Shown: positions 1 to 18,790 of the stretch, in pieces
How positions within the stretch are numbered: position 1 is the stretch's first letter
Layout of the letters: each line of letters starts with the position of its first letter
Source: Solea solea
Lineage: Eukaryota; Chordata; Actinopteri; Pleuronectiformes; Soleidae
DNA: 64,000 nucleotides
NCBI RefSeq assembly: GCF_958295425.1
Contig: NC_081138.1
Location: 26,627,512-26,691,511 of the forward strand
Direction: 5' to 3'
Made by a program: the position numbers and the translations under genes
The notes under the pieces: generated by a model
The model's input: the letters and a program-made list of their open reading frames with translations, nothing else
The model's database searches: none
Told to the model about the DNA's origin: nothing

Positions 1-49
1 GATGTATTCAAACACGCCATTTTCCTCGCCTCATGATTTTTACATGTCA

Positions 50-7295
<7,246 letters not shown>

Positions 7296-7440
7296 CTTGG
7301 CGACGTTTCCTAGTCCTTACTCAGAGACAGACGGTGGCCCGGCCTGTGCTGTGTTTCGCGGCCGTGGTGGGATGATGGTGTGACAGCAGCACTGAAACAA
7401 GCAGGAAGCCGTTTGTGTCGATAGATGGCGCTATTGGATC
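7296..7440 (-). promoter_or_regulatory. cops2: cops2 5' UTR and probable CpG-rich promoter
   Basis: Immediately upstream of the cops2 start codon the DNA becomes locally GC/CpG-rich (GGCCCGGCC, TTTCGCGGCCG) within otherwise AT-rich sequence and has no TATA box. This fits a housekeeping promoter and short 5' UTR. The transcription start is inferred, not seen. Confidence 0.5.
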
Positions 7441-7571
7441 GTCAAAGACAACCAACTGCAGAGCAGACAGGCTTTTTACCAACCACAGTCTCACAGCGCT
7501 GCATGGTAAAGCGTGACAGTGCTATACTGGAATTTTAGGATGTTGATGTGAATTTTTTTTTTTGTTTTCAT

Positions 7572-7709
7572 AAAGAACAAAGCATAATTTGTTGCATGTA
7601 TGTATGTATGTCAGTTGTACAGTCAAACATATTATGCTTTGTTCTTTTTGTTATCTTAAAGAACAAAGCATAATCTGTTTGACTGTACAACTGACATACA
7701 TACATACAT
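7572..7709. repeat. Near-perfect hairpin (52-bp arms, 10-nt loop) plus a partial direct copy
   Basis: Left arm 7596-7647 and right arm 7658-7709 are reverse complements with a single mismatch (ACATATTATG versus ACAGATTATG); the loop is 7648-7657. The outer part of the stem is (ATGT)n and the inner part contains CAGTTGTACAGTCAAACA and TTATGCTTTGTTCTTT. A further partial copy of the right-arm start (AAAGAACAAAGCATAAT) lies at 7572-7588. The structure sits about 300 bp upstream of the cops2 start codon. It could be a recent fold-back duplication or a small foldback element. Confidence 0.9.
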
Positions 7710-8584
7710 ACTGTATGTACACAGATCCAGCGCAGATAATATACTCATAACACAATCGACAACATGACATCACAAACTCTGATTCTCACCTCTTCAGACA
7801 TGCTTATTCCCTCTCGACTTGCTTTATATTTCTTATACTTTCATATATTTTTACTTCAATATTCTGATCATTTCTCGTTCATTGTCTACTTCAGCCATTT
7901 CCAAACGTAAGAGTATCGGGAATCCTCAGGACCCTGATCAACACACAAGACTAGGATCAATAATTCCCATATTATTGTTGTCATGTGTTACATGAGATAA
8001 AAACTTGCACAGATTAATAGTCAGTCCACTTCACTTTCAACACAGACATGTGGTTGCAGCTGAGCTCCATGCAATACTAATTTATACTAAGTTTTAGCTT
8101 CACAACAAAGTGCCATCAACATAAATAACAATTTACTAATGAACAAATTAACATTAAGTGCAAATCCTAAAATGTTAGGCCAGCATATAATCCTAAAATG
8201 TCAGGCCTGTATGCTGATCAGCTGACACTGGATACTTACACATAAAATGTCACAATATTGCTATAAATATATTACCTGCAATACTAGGTCAGATAAAAGA
8301 AAAATAACACATAATTTAAACTCCATGGCTTTGTTGTATTCCTTATAAGCATTTCTTAAAATCTATCGTACACATTTTAAAGCAATTTATAACTTGATTA
8401 GAATACATTTATTTATATATAATGACCTTTCACAGGCCACCTGCAGTACCGTCACGGCACACTGGGGGGCAGCGGCCCACACTTCACTGATCAATCACTG
8501 ATCTAGTTCATCATCGATGACCAGGAGGAAGAGTGAGACAGAGCCCTGTTAGACTCTTGTTCTGACCTCAGAACGGTCTCAGTT
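7710..8584. other. AT-rich intergenic DNA, nothing recognised
   Basis: No exon or known repeat recognised. A short tandem duplication of ATCCTAAAATGT(T/C)AGGCC is visible at 8164-8181 and 8190-8207. Confidence 0.5.
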
Positions 8585-8995
8585 GGCCTGCAGGAGTTAT
8601 CATGTAGATCATGCTATGGTAGGTGTATTGGATGAGGTAGATCAGTTTCTCGTTACCTCCATCCACACCGTCATAGTCAATGAAGTTCAAGACTGTGACT
8701 GCCCTGTAATTTGGTCAGCACAGGACCTCAGAGCTTGGTGTCAACTCTCATACTTATCCTCATTTTCCAAAATAACTCTGCTTAGAACCATGTAGGTCTC
8801 TGATAGAAGCATGATCCCTTAGTAGTTGTTGTAGTCCTGGAGGCCCCCTTTCTCTGATTCCCTCCTTCGACTCAGTGAGGATGAGTTCCCCCTCCTGGAT
8901 CTTGCTGAAGAGGATGTTGATGCCCATTTAATTTTCAGCTTCAGTGACTTCTGCCGGTGTCTCATCTGGTCCTGTTGCATTTCTGTTCTTCAGAG
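8585..8995 (-). mobile_element. Decayed LINE reverse-transcriptase fragment
   Basis: The reverse complement reads, across several frameshifts and stops, LKNRNATGPDETPAEV, then LFSKIQEGELILTESKEGI, then DYNNY-stop-GIMLLS, then LNFIDYDGVD. In order these match the hallmark blocks of non-LTR reverse transcriptases (N-x-K-A-x-GPD-x-IPAE; LF-x-KIWEEE-x-P-x-x-WKEG; NYRGI-x-LLS; FIDYEKAFDSVD). The frame is broken in several places and the catalytic block is eroded, so it is dead. The clade is not assigned. Confidence 0.7.
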
Positions 8996-9343
8996 ACAGT
9001 ATTTACAGAGCCCCAGGAACGACATGAACAAACAAATAAAAACATTGTGGTCTCAAAATATTAATTTGTGGCCACAACATACTAACCTGGGTGTGTTTTT
9101 AGCTATCTCTATGGAGCCGGCGTCCATAGAGAGTAAACAAAGGTGCAGTGATGGAGACAAAAGCCTGACATTGCAATGAATCATTAAAGTAGAATTTTGA
9201 GAGTCAGAATGCTTTACCAGCTGAGGTACGTCTTGGACGCTGGGATAGATTTCATTACTGACGAACGACAAGGCTCTGGAAAGGATCACGGTTACAGGTG
9301 GATGTATACAAAATGTCAACAACAAGGTATTCGTATCAGAAAA

Positions 9344-9892
9344 GAACAGTCTTGTACTTGAAAGGGATACTCGAGTAAAAGTATCTTACCAGAAAAACAC
9401 TTTGGTTGAAGTCACTTTTTATAACAAGTAAAAGTCTTAAAGTATATGACCTTTACTGTACTTAAGTATCAAGTCATTTTCTGATATAAAATGTATTTTA
9501 GTTTTAGAAGTTAAAGTAAAAGTATTAAAAAAGTGAGGAGTTAGAATTGAGCCATGGTAGGGCAAATTGTCTTTTAACTGGAAGGTTGTGGGATCAATCC
9601 CTGGCTCTGCTAGTCTATGTGTCCTTGACAAGGACACTTAACCCCATGTTGAAGTGTGACAAAACTATAGTGTAAAGCAGCTCACCAAGAAAAGCTCTAT
9701 ATAAATACACACCACTACCAACTCTTCTTCTGATTTTATTTGGTAATAACGAGTAACAAAGATAGTCAGAGGAAATGTAGTGGAGTAAAAGTAAAAGTTT
9801 CTGTAAATATAAGTAAATAACAAAGAAAAGTACAGATACTTTAATTTTGTATTTGAGTACAGTAACAAAGTATTTATACTTTGTTACATTAC
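9344..9892 (+). mobile_element. Composite repeat: AGTAAAAGTA-type MITE carrying a tRNA-derived SINE
   Basis: The outer part is rich in AAGTA and TACTT steps (GAGTAAAAGTA, TGTACTTAAGTA, AAAGTATTTATACTTTG), typical of a widespread fish MITE. A SINE-like unit lies inside. The same composite occurs in reverse orientation at 32226-32690, sharing the SINE-to-MITE junction (CCAACTCTTCTTCT then GATTTTATTTGGTAATAAC). Confidence 0.7.
9545..9712 (+). mobile_element. tRNA-derived SINE unit inside the composite repeat
   Basis: A tRNA-like head with a B-box-like GGTTGTGGGATCAATCC, followed by the fish SINE core TGTCCTTGACAAGGACACTT and AACCCC, and a tail ending AAGCTCTATATAAATACAC. The element is degenerate; the A box is poorly preserved. 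Confidence 0.6.
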
Positions 9893-11339
9893 AACAGGAT
9901 TGTCCTCTCTATTGACAAACCAACAACAAAGTTACATTGTGTTTTAATAATGCAACGACAAAAAAAGAAACCCATGAATTCATATTTAATTTGCACAAAA
10001 TACTAATTGCCAAGAATTTGTGTGTTGTGAGCACAGTTCACATATTTTGTGGCCACAGTTTCCATTTGTTTCGCGCGTCACGTCCCACAGGGCACCATGT
10101 GAAACGCTTCATCACCGCAGACATGACTTAACTGTTCCGAAAACCTACGCCATCAGCTTGTGTGTCATCACTTAATGTGTCATAAGTTTATATCCAAAAA
10201 CGGATGAGTGCGAGTGAAAAACAAAAAAAAAGTCCATCATCTGACGCAGTCAGTTTGGCCATAATATTTATAATATTCAGACATGAATCACCAACACCAG
10301 TACTAGAGAGAGAAGAACCTATTCACAGACTGATGTTGAACTTTGAAGGCATTTATAAGCCTCACGATAATATAACTTTTGCAAGGGCGCATGTATACAA
10401 ATGAGTCACAGACAGTGCACTTTCCTTCGTTATATAATCTTTTATGTTCGCACTGACAGATTAACTACATCTCCTACACAGAGATGACCATGTTGGAGAT
10501 GCAGTAAATCCCGGGTGTGCTGAGGATGTCTACTGGTTTCACAGAGAAACCAGAATATTCTAATTTCTCTCTGCATCAGCCCTGGTGACTTGTGCACACA
10601 TATTTGTTTTATGTGTCAACAAAACACTAAACAAATGCAAACTAACGGAATCCACCACATCAGAATTACTGAGGGTTTCAGACGAGAGACACACATATTT
10701 GTCATGACAACAACCTCACAACCTCGTGAAGTCTTTGATAGCTGAAATACAGCATTATTACCACAGACTGATTGACCTGTCAACATATTCACAGTGTCTC
10801 TAAAGTCCTGTGGTGAGCAGAGGCTGAAAAACAGTTCTAATGCACCAAATACTTGTATTTATCTGACCGTGTCAGAGTGACAGTGAGATAAACACAAGTT
10901 AATCAAACCTACTGACCCTGTTTACAGATCCAAAAGTGTGGTATTAAGCTGTATAAACACCTTCATCTTTCAGATATCCGATGATTCACTCGATAAAATT
11001 AGTACATTTGTATTAGTCCCTGGGCGTAAATGTATACACTGGGCTTTATAATCCGTTTTATCTTTGTTTGCCAAAAACTGTTTTATGCCGAACCTAATAA
11101 CCTTAATAGAGTTAATAATAATCTAATTTCTGACAGTTCCTTAAACATGAGACAAGCACCTTTTTAATGTAGTTCCAGCATGGCATCTGGCAGCAAAAGC
11201 CTTCATACCACTCTCAGCAGGCCGCCTGCTCTGCTCGTATACTCGACACAAATGGCTCTCACCACTGAAGCTCTCACACGAGGGTGCTAATTCTTTTTGC
11301 ACCACAGCCAATTCCCCTGTACCTCATTACTCACGCATG
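9893..11339. other. Intergenic DNA, nothing recognised
   Basis: Largely unique-looking, AT-rich sequence without long open frames or recognised repeats. Confidence 0.45.
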
Positions 11340-11349
11340 CACACACATA

Positions 11350-11430
11350 GTTTCATATATACTGTATATATGTATATATCTCTCTCTATATACATATACA
11401 TATATAAATGTATGTATATATGCGTGTGTG
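11350..11430. repeat. Imperfect TA-rich, partly palindromic microsatellite
   Basis: Alternating TATATG, TATACA and a CTCTCTCT interruption, giving a self-complementary TA-rich tract. Confidence 0.75.
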
Positions 11431-14400
11431 TGCCCTAATATACTGTACACACCTGTTTAATCATGCGTGTCTGTGCACAGACATAAAGTGAAATGCCCCC
11501 AAAACCTGTGCAGTTGCCAGCCTTCAACAAGCTGCCCCCGGGTCATCATATCTGTTCTCACTTCTCAACTTGTGCAAGATGCGTGACTAGCCAGTTTGTT
11601 TTTCTCTTTTTATTTTTTTGTTGCTGTTTTCATTTTTACAAGGTATGTAAAAGCGTGTCTCTATTTTATGCAACATCTTCCATCAAGTAGGGGCTGTTAT
11701 TTACAGATGAAATCCAATTTGCAAGAGCTGAAGCAGCCGCCGATGCCAAGTCCGCACGCACGCCCACTGCATCACACGCTAGAATAATATGGTATGTGTG
11801 TGGTATGTGGCCCGCGGTGCTGGGGTGCTGGGCTGTGTGGAGAGTTCTTGTGTATTATAAATGTAAGTGGGTAAGAAAAACATTCATTCAAATAAGGATT
11901 AGCTTGTGGATAAAGTGCTCAGGACATTACTCTTTCAAGTCATTTTTCATTGGAATAGAATAAACACGCAAAAACCCCAAATTAAAAGGAACATTTGAAC
12001 ATTTCTGGAGATGTTACTTTTCTTACAAAGAGTCGAGGAGAAGATGTCTGTATTTAATGTTACATAGACAGGAAGCAGGGAGAAACGGCAGGTCATGCTC
12101 TGTACAAAGGGAAGAAAAAACCCCTATCAGCACCTCTGAAGCTCACGTAACATGCCCCATCTTGCTTGCTTAATTCGTGCAAAAAATCAAAGTGTAGAAA
12201 CAAAACTAAGTTATATTGCGGGGTAATGTTTCGGACTATTTCTTGGCCAGCTGCAGAAACTGTTGCAACAAGACTTCTTGAAGTAAAAGCAAATACCTGC
12301 TTCTTATTACACCAGACTACCCCTTTAAGGATGACTCTACATCCATCACTCATTAAAAGACACAACAAATGTGAAGTCAGACATAGCTGTGGTTGCCTTT
12401 CTTCAATTTACCCTATACACAGAGTTAATAAAATTACCCATTTGAGCACATGGGAAGTTGGTATGGGTTTATTATTGTGTCATAACTGCCAACATGTCAC
12501 GAAGTCCAGTCAGCCAAAGCTCTCCCTGCAGCGTAGAGAACCAGAATACCCCATCCGCTGATGTGACTTCCCTCTGACAATGGAAGGCAAACAGTTCCAA
12601 GATGCGCTGTTTTTTATTATTCTTTTTTTTATTTAAGGATGAAAATAAAGACAGATGTGGCATAAAAGCAGGTTCAGCTTTTAGGTCACGTTCAGGATGA
12701 AGAGTGCAGGAGGGGTCTCGGTGAAATACTTATCAACTCTCCCACTCTCACCTTTCAGCTTCAGTTCCTCTTTTTCCTGGTGCATTTTAAATTCAAATAT
12801 ATAATGATAAAGCCAGGGAGTGAGGGTGGGGGCGGGGGGGAGGATTAAGTGCATGACAAGTGAGATAAAGAACTAACACGAAACTAAGACAAGGGGTGGG
12901 AACTTCCAACATAACTGCAGTTTGATCCAGCCTGCAAGTCATGTGAGACAGTTCATGAATAAAGTTCAGTAATAATCAGTAATAAAATTTCTCACGAGAG
13001 CAACCTTTTTTTTTCCACGATAAGAGACAATAACATCAAAGGGTGGATTGATATGTCCTCTGAGGTGGTCCCTTCCAGCTGCATGCCTGCTCGTCACGGT
13101 GAACACGCACATGGCTGTGATGTGTCCTTGTTGACAGGCATCATGAAAAAAAAATAGAGAAATGATTGAAGGAAAGGGCAAACCAACGTGGGTAATTTTA
13201 CACACTGATTAAGAAGGGCATTCCCCAGTGTCATTACGCCTCAAAATATAGATAAATTGACAAGTGGTTTGGTTCAGGAAATTAAATATATTAAAAAAAC
13301 ACAGTTTTCTTTCTGGTTTCTGATGAAAATCGTTCTTTTTTCTGACTTCTATCTCTGTCTCTCTGTGTGCACATGAATGTGTGAATGCTATGATCTGGAC
13401 GCCCTGAAAACCACGACTCATGATGACTTCAAAATGCATGGATGTATTTTTTTTTCACCTGAGAAAGTGATTTCCCAATGACAAATGTTTGTAGGTAACA
13501 GGTCAAAGATCAAGCTAAAGTCAGTCAAGTCAATGAAAATGTGGCAAGAAAAATGCAATAAATCAAGATTATAACAAGATATCCCTGAGGGCCAGCGAGA
13601 CAAAACAAGCTCATGATTCCCCATCATGTGATCTCATTAGGTAAGTGGCTTCATGAAGAAGTCAAAGAAATCAGAAAATGCTCTCATGGACAGTCAAAAA
13701 CTGGACATTACACAGCCTCCACAGTGTGTGAATTTAACGGGTCATTGTGTGGAATTCACACTAAACTTAGCAGATATACCTTGGATTTTTAACCTGAGTG
13801 AACACCTGCTTACAAAAATGCAACTACACCATTCTCATTTTTCACCCATGTGTCGGCTGGGCGTGAAATGTGACATCACAAATACCCCCAAAACCAAATT
13901 AGAATTAGAGGAAGAAGAAGCTCAGTGACAATGTCAGAGTCGGTACTATTTTTCAGTAGAAAGGTAATGATTTTAAGGCAGTAATGTAATGAAGTAAAAT
14001 GAAATCAGATACTGATACATCATCTTATAAAGTTATAAAGTATGGTTTGTTAAAAAACATTCATAGCTAATGGCTATGCCAACGTCATTCTCAGTGAATA
14101 AGTGGTCACAGGAATTAAGCAGATGAAGAAGAAATGAACATGTTCACTAAAGACTTGTGCTCCCACTCTGGCCACAGTGTCAGGACCTCTTTGCAGACAA
14201 TATGCTGGTTTTGCTACAAGGAGTTCTCGATAATTATCTCACTTTTCTTTGTCATCGCGCTGACCTGTCAAAGACAGTGTTTTACGTCTTTAACTGACAG
14301 CCAAGCTCAGAGAACTCACAGCTGTGAAAGTGCTCGTCAGAAGAGGAGTAATAAAACCTCGGCTCGCACGTAACTCATCTGTTGAAAGGCTTGTGTGTGT

Positions 14401-16159
14401 CTTTAGGTTTAGCATAAAGTAAATATAGTTAGGCAGGTTATTGTCTTCTTCAGGGCTATTTCTCATCAAACAATCTACAGTCATTTCTCTCTTTTTTTTC
14501 CAATCTGCAGCTGTTGTGGCATTATGGTGTAATCTGCTGCAATTATAGAAAAACAATATAACAACATGCTGTGGAGGATTGTGAGGAAATAGTCATAGAT
14601 GCAACAACTGCAGTTATTTGCTATAGAAAAGCATTTGCAGGAATATTTTTTACAGATTTAGTGTATTCTATACCTTAGCTCTGTTACGAGCTAATCATGC
14701 AGAGACTATTAAAGTATTTAGCGATGGCTGAAAAAGCAGGAGATGTCACTAGTGCTGATTTCCACGTCGCATGAAAAAGCTGGCACACACACACACTCAC
14801 TCACAAAATATAAAACTTTCCTTTTCATGTCCAGTGAGCAACTCATCAGTCAGATATTTTGGCAGGTGGCAACTGTGGTCAAATGTTGTGACTGTCATTT
14901 CCAGCGAGTTCTCGACAGTTGCGTTTGTTTTGAGACAACATAATCCTGCCAGTGAGTAAACTGTGTACAGAGTGCTGTACAGTATGTGTACAAACAAAAG
15001 TATTGAATTTGAATGTGACAAATGCGTCAGTTTGCAACAACGCGAGCGACTCCGCGCAAGTTTGACGAGATTCAACTCGTTCATTTCGCTTTGAAATGCG
15101 GAGAAATAGTAGGGCAGCAGTATGGCATATGCTTGGATGTGTGAAACATGTGTGCATGTATTCAAGAGGTCTGGGTGCCAGCCATGTGGAGAGTCAGAGA
15201 GAAGGAGACCGGCTAGGTCTGCTTCTTGTATCGACGAGAGCCAATCAGCACGATGACAACCAGCTGTGAGGCCCTTCCAAGCTCTAAACCATGGGTGACC
15301 TGCAAGCATAAATTCAGAAAGCTTGTCAAATGACACAAAGCAGGTGTCTCCACAATCATTTCCCATCTAATCCATGAATCTTCAAATGGACGTACACCCA
15401 TTGCTCAGCAGAAACATTCTGAGAAAGAGAGGGGGACATGTCAGAGCTTCAGAATGCTCCATTAGCCCAGTGGTCGGACCATGGATGTTTGGTAAAGGTG
15501 TTAACCCTGCCCCACACTGAAGGGTTTTCAAAGTTGTGGTTCTGTGACGCCATCTGCAGTGCTGAACAATCTCTCAGTGGGAGCTGCATAGAACAGCACG
15601 GTCTGTTTGATAGCTCTAGCAGTAACGTAATGATATGTTGTGTGATGCGTCTGTGAAATGAAATGTTGTTTTGAAGTGGTTTTATAGCGATTTGTCTTGA
15701 CTCAATGCCATTGTAGCTCGTTATTATCCGAAAATAGACCTAGAATGTCAGTGATTTTTCCTTTAACATTACTAAGAATGTCTCTAAGGACATTCTGAGC
15801 ATTGTAAACCTGAAGTGCTTCTTCTACTTTAACACTCTCATCAAGGCAGTACAACACTTACTGCCTTGATACTACAGTATTGTCTTTTGTTTGGACCTGC
15901 ATCCAACACCATATCTGAAGAAATCTGCAGGCATATGATAAAAATGCACATGACATGATTATTTAGCTACACTGGGCATGTATTCGTAGGTACAGAAAGG
16001 AAGTTTCTACCAAGAAACCAGGGTTTAACCAGGAGTTGTCAAACTTAAGCAGATCCAGCAGTGTCTTCAAACTTGTCGATTTCCGGGACTCCTGGGAAGC
16101 GTGAACAGCTGGCATATCCTGAGACAAATTTATGAATTTTTAAAGGAAAACAGAGAAAT
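11431..16159. other. Intergenic DNA, no gene recognised
   Basis: Mostly unique-looking. Minor items are poly-T stretches near 11600 and 12620, a G-rich tract near 12830, a short (CA)n tract near 14785, and an 11-bp-arm hairpin at 15840-15870. Short open frames of 60-190 codons on both strands have no recognisable domain, codon bias or splice context; I treat them as chance. Confidence 0.4.
15840..15870. repeat. Small perfect hairpin, 11-bp arms and 9-nt loop
   Basis: ATCAAGGCAGT at 15840-15850 and its reverse complement ACTGCCTTGAT at 15860-15870. Confidence 0.7.
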
Positions 16160-16464
16160 GTGAATGTAGCCTTAATTCATATTGCTCCTTTTACTCTTAG
16201 GCTCGACATAGAGGTAGCAATGGGAGGCACGTTTCTTTGCAAGAACCTGCCAGAAGAGGAGTTGGAGGAAGCTGAGCTGAGCTGGTGGTTATCAAGTGTG
16301 TGCAGGATGAGAGCCACAGAAGAGTTCAAGTCTCTGGAGTGAGGCATACTCATCTGCTTTTACTCACTTGCCTGATGTTCTTGACCCAGCATACTGAAGC
16401 TCATCCACCTTCGCCTAATGAGTCTGGGAAAGGACAGCTTCTCAAAGACGAATGGAAGTGAATT

Positions 16465-16672
16465 CAGGGCTTGGTGGAAATTTTTAAAGCACGAGTATCC
16501 AAGCAGTTGCAGAGCAAACACAAATTGGTGGCCAAGAGTCCTCACCTCAAGCAAGGAAATGTAATTTTAATGAAACATGCTCAAACAAAAAGAAATAATT
16601 TGCCCATGGGAGTTTCCGAAGCCAGTGGTTTGGTGAGGAAAATTAATTTGAGAGATTTAGATCAGTGCCTAA
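16465..16672 (+). mobile_element. BEL/Pao-like retrotransposon fragment (integrase C-terminal region), decayed
   Basis: The plus-strand frame includes FKARVSKQLQSKHKLVAKSP, then LKQGNVILMK, then LPMGV and SGLVRKINLRD. This order resembles the DUF5641-type tail of BEL/Pao integrases (Q-x-R-x-KW, L-x-VGD-x-VL-x-K, WP-x-G, DG-x-VR-x-V). It is short, has no flanking reverse transcriptase or LTRs that I can see, and a family search is needed. An unrelated chance frame remains possible. Confidence 0.4.
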
Positions 16673-16714
16673 TTTGTATTCCACAATTTTTTTTTTTTGC
16701 ACAACATCGTACCT

Positions 16715-16745
16715 AAAGTTTTATACATATTATGTATAAAACTTT
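16715..16745. repeat. Perfect 31-nt palindrome
   Basis: AAAGTTTTATACATA, one T, then TATGTATAAAACTTT, just downstream of a poly-T tract. Confidence 0.85.
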
Positions 16746-17504
16746 TAAACTGATGGAGAAAAGTTCAATTGAATGAGCAAACAATGTGTTAAAACAATCA
16801 TCTTTTTTCTTTAATATTGCACCAGCAGATATTACAATCAGCCATGTTTGTCTGACTCGTTGTTGTTACTCCACTGCACTATTTGAGGCTTGATTGAGGC
16901 TACAGTCAAAGAGATTACTGTATCTCCTTGATCAGATAAAAGCCCTCTCTTCCATCCATTAGGATCCACTTTGTTTATTTCTCTACCAGTGAGCTGCCCA
17001 TATTCTGAACTGAGAATGGCAGTGAAATACCAGTGAGGCATGTGAGATTTTCCACAGTCAGTCACAAATAGCAACTTTCCATTGCATGGAAGCAAGGTCG
17101 GCGCTGAGAGATCACTTTGAAGTACCATATCTCTCCCTAAGTGCCCTCAGTGTTAAATGGCAACAAATTAAAGTGCTTGGAAAAGCGGTGGGCATTTAAG
17201 TGAGAGGAAAACGTCTTTCTCAGAGTGTGGAATGATGGCCATTCACTGGCTCTGGCCTTGTTTACATTTTAGACAACAAGTGTCCGTGTACACCATGTGT
17301 GTCTCACTGAGCCTGTTGGTGCACACATGTTAGATGGAGCATCACTGTCTGGTTGCACAACCTCCCCAGATACAGATGGTGCTCTGTGATCTTTCATTTT
17401 CCACACTTGAAGTCGCTGCTCATACATGATAAAGAGCTGCTTTAAAAGATGACATGCATTGCTGTAAACACTCTTGTGTTCCTACAGTGAATAAGTTATT
17501 AATA

Positions 17505-18350
17505 TTAAAGGGGACAGTGATCTTTAGTGTTTAAAAAGGTTACTGTAACCCCAGTTCAAAATATTGTAGTGTGTTGGTTGCCAAAGTTTCTGGAACATGG
17601 AAACAATACACTACGGTTACCATGGGTCCTTGAAATCCTAGAAAGTTTGAACTAATAAAAAGAAAATGCAAGGGCCTTGAAAATTTTTGAAAATCACACT
17701 AAATAGATATGGGTCATTGGAAGTGCTTGAATTTTGTGCAAGAAAGAAGTTAAGTTGATATTTAGATAAACGTCTCCCACCACCGATGCCTTGTTTCATG
17801 CCCTGCACTGCTTGATGTACGTAGACTAGGTCTAAGCAGAACAAACGTTAAGTTGTAATTACTGTGGTGTTGTGGACACTGTCCACTGTCTCTCTCTGCC
17901 GTTGGCGGGAGATTCCATGCAGAACAATGAAAGAGTATTGTTAAACATGAAAGTGCAAATGGTGTGACGCCTGGGAAATGAAAATTCCAAGATCTCTGTC
18001 TCATCAAAGATAATTACAAAAACGGACTTTGACCAAGATCCCAAGGACAATCACTTGTCCAGATGTAGAGCGTGCTACAAATCGATAAAAGTGGGCGCCA
18101 TTGGCGAAGCAGCTCTTACAAGTTGCCCTCCCATCTTAAGCTTTATCAGCACATCTGGTCCTTAAATTTTAAGGAAATTGCTCCTGGAAAGTCCTGATGT
18201 CAGTCAAGGTGTGGGAACCTTGATGCACATACGTAACAGATTAATTTTTATCATTTAACCAATGTGATGTATTTTCCTTTGTCAAAAACAGGCAGAGACT
18301 GTAAAAAGAAAGTGTGTTTGCTACTCTACAAGCAGGAACAGCAGCGATGA
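17505..18350 (+). repeat. Older dispersed repeat split by a zinc-finger-bearing element
   Basis: The two flanks, 17505-17611 and 18223-18350, align with the uninterrupted copy at 36445-36670: shared blocks are GGTTGCCAAAG, TTCAAAA-ATT, and CAGGCA-CAG-A-TG followed by AGAGTGTGT-TGCT. Everything between the flanks here is the inserted element at 17612-18222. Confidence 0.55.
17612..18222 (+). mobile_element. Dispersed DNA-transposon-like element with zinc-finger peptide remnant, copy 1
   Basis: Begins CATGGGTCCTTGAAATCC and ends GTGTGGGAACCTTG. It aligns through most of its length with 28840-29352 (shared TTGTGGACACTGT, GAGATTCCATGCAGA, GCCTGGGAAATGAAAATTC, CAAGATCCCAAGGACAA). On the plus strand it encodes DPKDNHLSRCRACYKSIKVG followed by EAAL, a CxxC finger-like peptide of the kind found at the N-terminus of fish transposon proteins (family resemblance). 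There are stops either side, so it is not functional. The terminal repeats have eroded. Confidence 0.65.
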
Positions 18351-18517
18351 CAAGGCAACAAATAACGTTAAAAACATTATATACATTAAATATCTACCTA
18401 TAACGCGCATGAGAGGGAGAAGAGTGTATGCTAACCTTTGGACGTAGTTGCTTTAGGCATCTGTCCCAAACATCTGCTCATCTTTCATCTGTAGATAGTT
18501 GTGGTACCATTGTCTTG

Positions 18518-18790
18518 ACTGAGGGTCATGGAGCTGCCAATCCCAGCTGACATAGAGCGAAAGGTGGGGTACATCCTGGACAGGTCGCCAGTCCGTCGCA
18601 GGGAAAACACCTACGGGAAATTTAGAGTGACCAATTAATCTGTGCATGTTTTGGGATTGTGGGAGGAAACTGCAGAACCCGGAGAAAACCCAGGTACACA
18701 CGGAAGAACGTGCAAACTCCACGCAGAAAGGCCCTCATTCTCACCAGGTCGTGACCCTGGGTCTTTTTGGTGCCAGGCAACTGTTCATAT
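18518..18790 (-). mobile_element. Fish retroposon-like repeat, family B, copy 1
   Basis: Contains CCAATCCCAGCTGACATAG, GGTACATCCTGGACAGGTCG, ACCTACGGGAAATTTAGAGT, TTGTGGGAGGAAACTG and GTGCAAACTCCACGCAGAAAG, a well-known dispersed fish repeat sequence. Other copies are at 33611-33875 (same orientation) and 41862-42010 (opposite). The orientation given assumes the ATGGATGGATG end is the tail. I cannot name the family with certainty. Confidence 0.7.

Noticed and set aside
14797..15366. 189-codon open frame on the minus strand, the longest in the desert
   Set aside because: No recognisable domain, low-complexity stretches, overlapping frames on the other strand and no splice or promoter context; most likely chance.
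15840..15870. Small hairpin as a microRNA precursor
   Set aside because: Arms of only 11 bp, too short for a pre-miRNA; no flanking stem.
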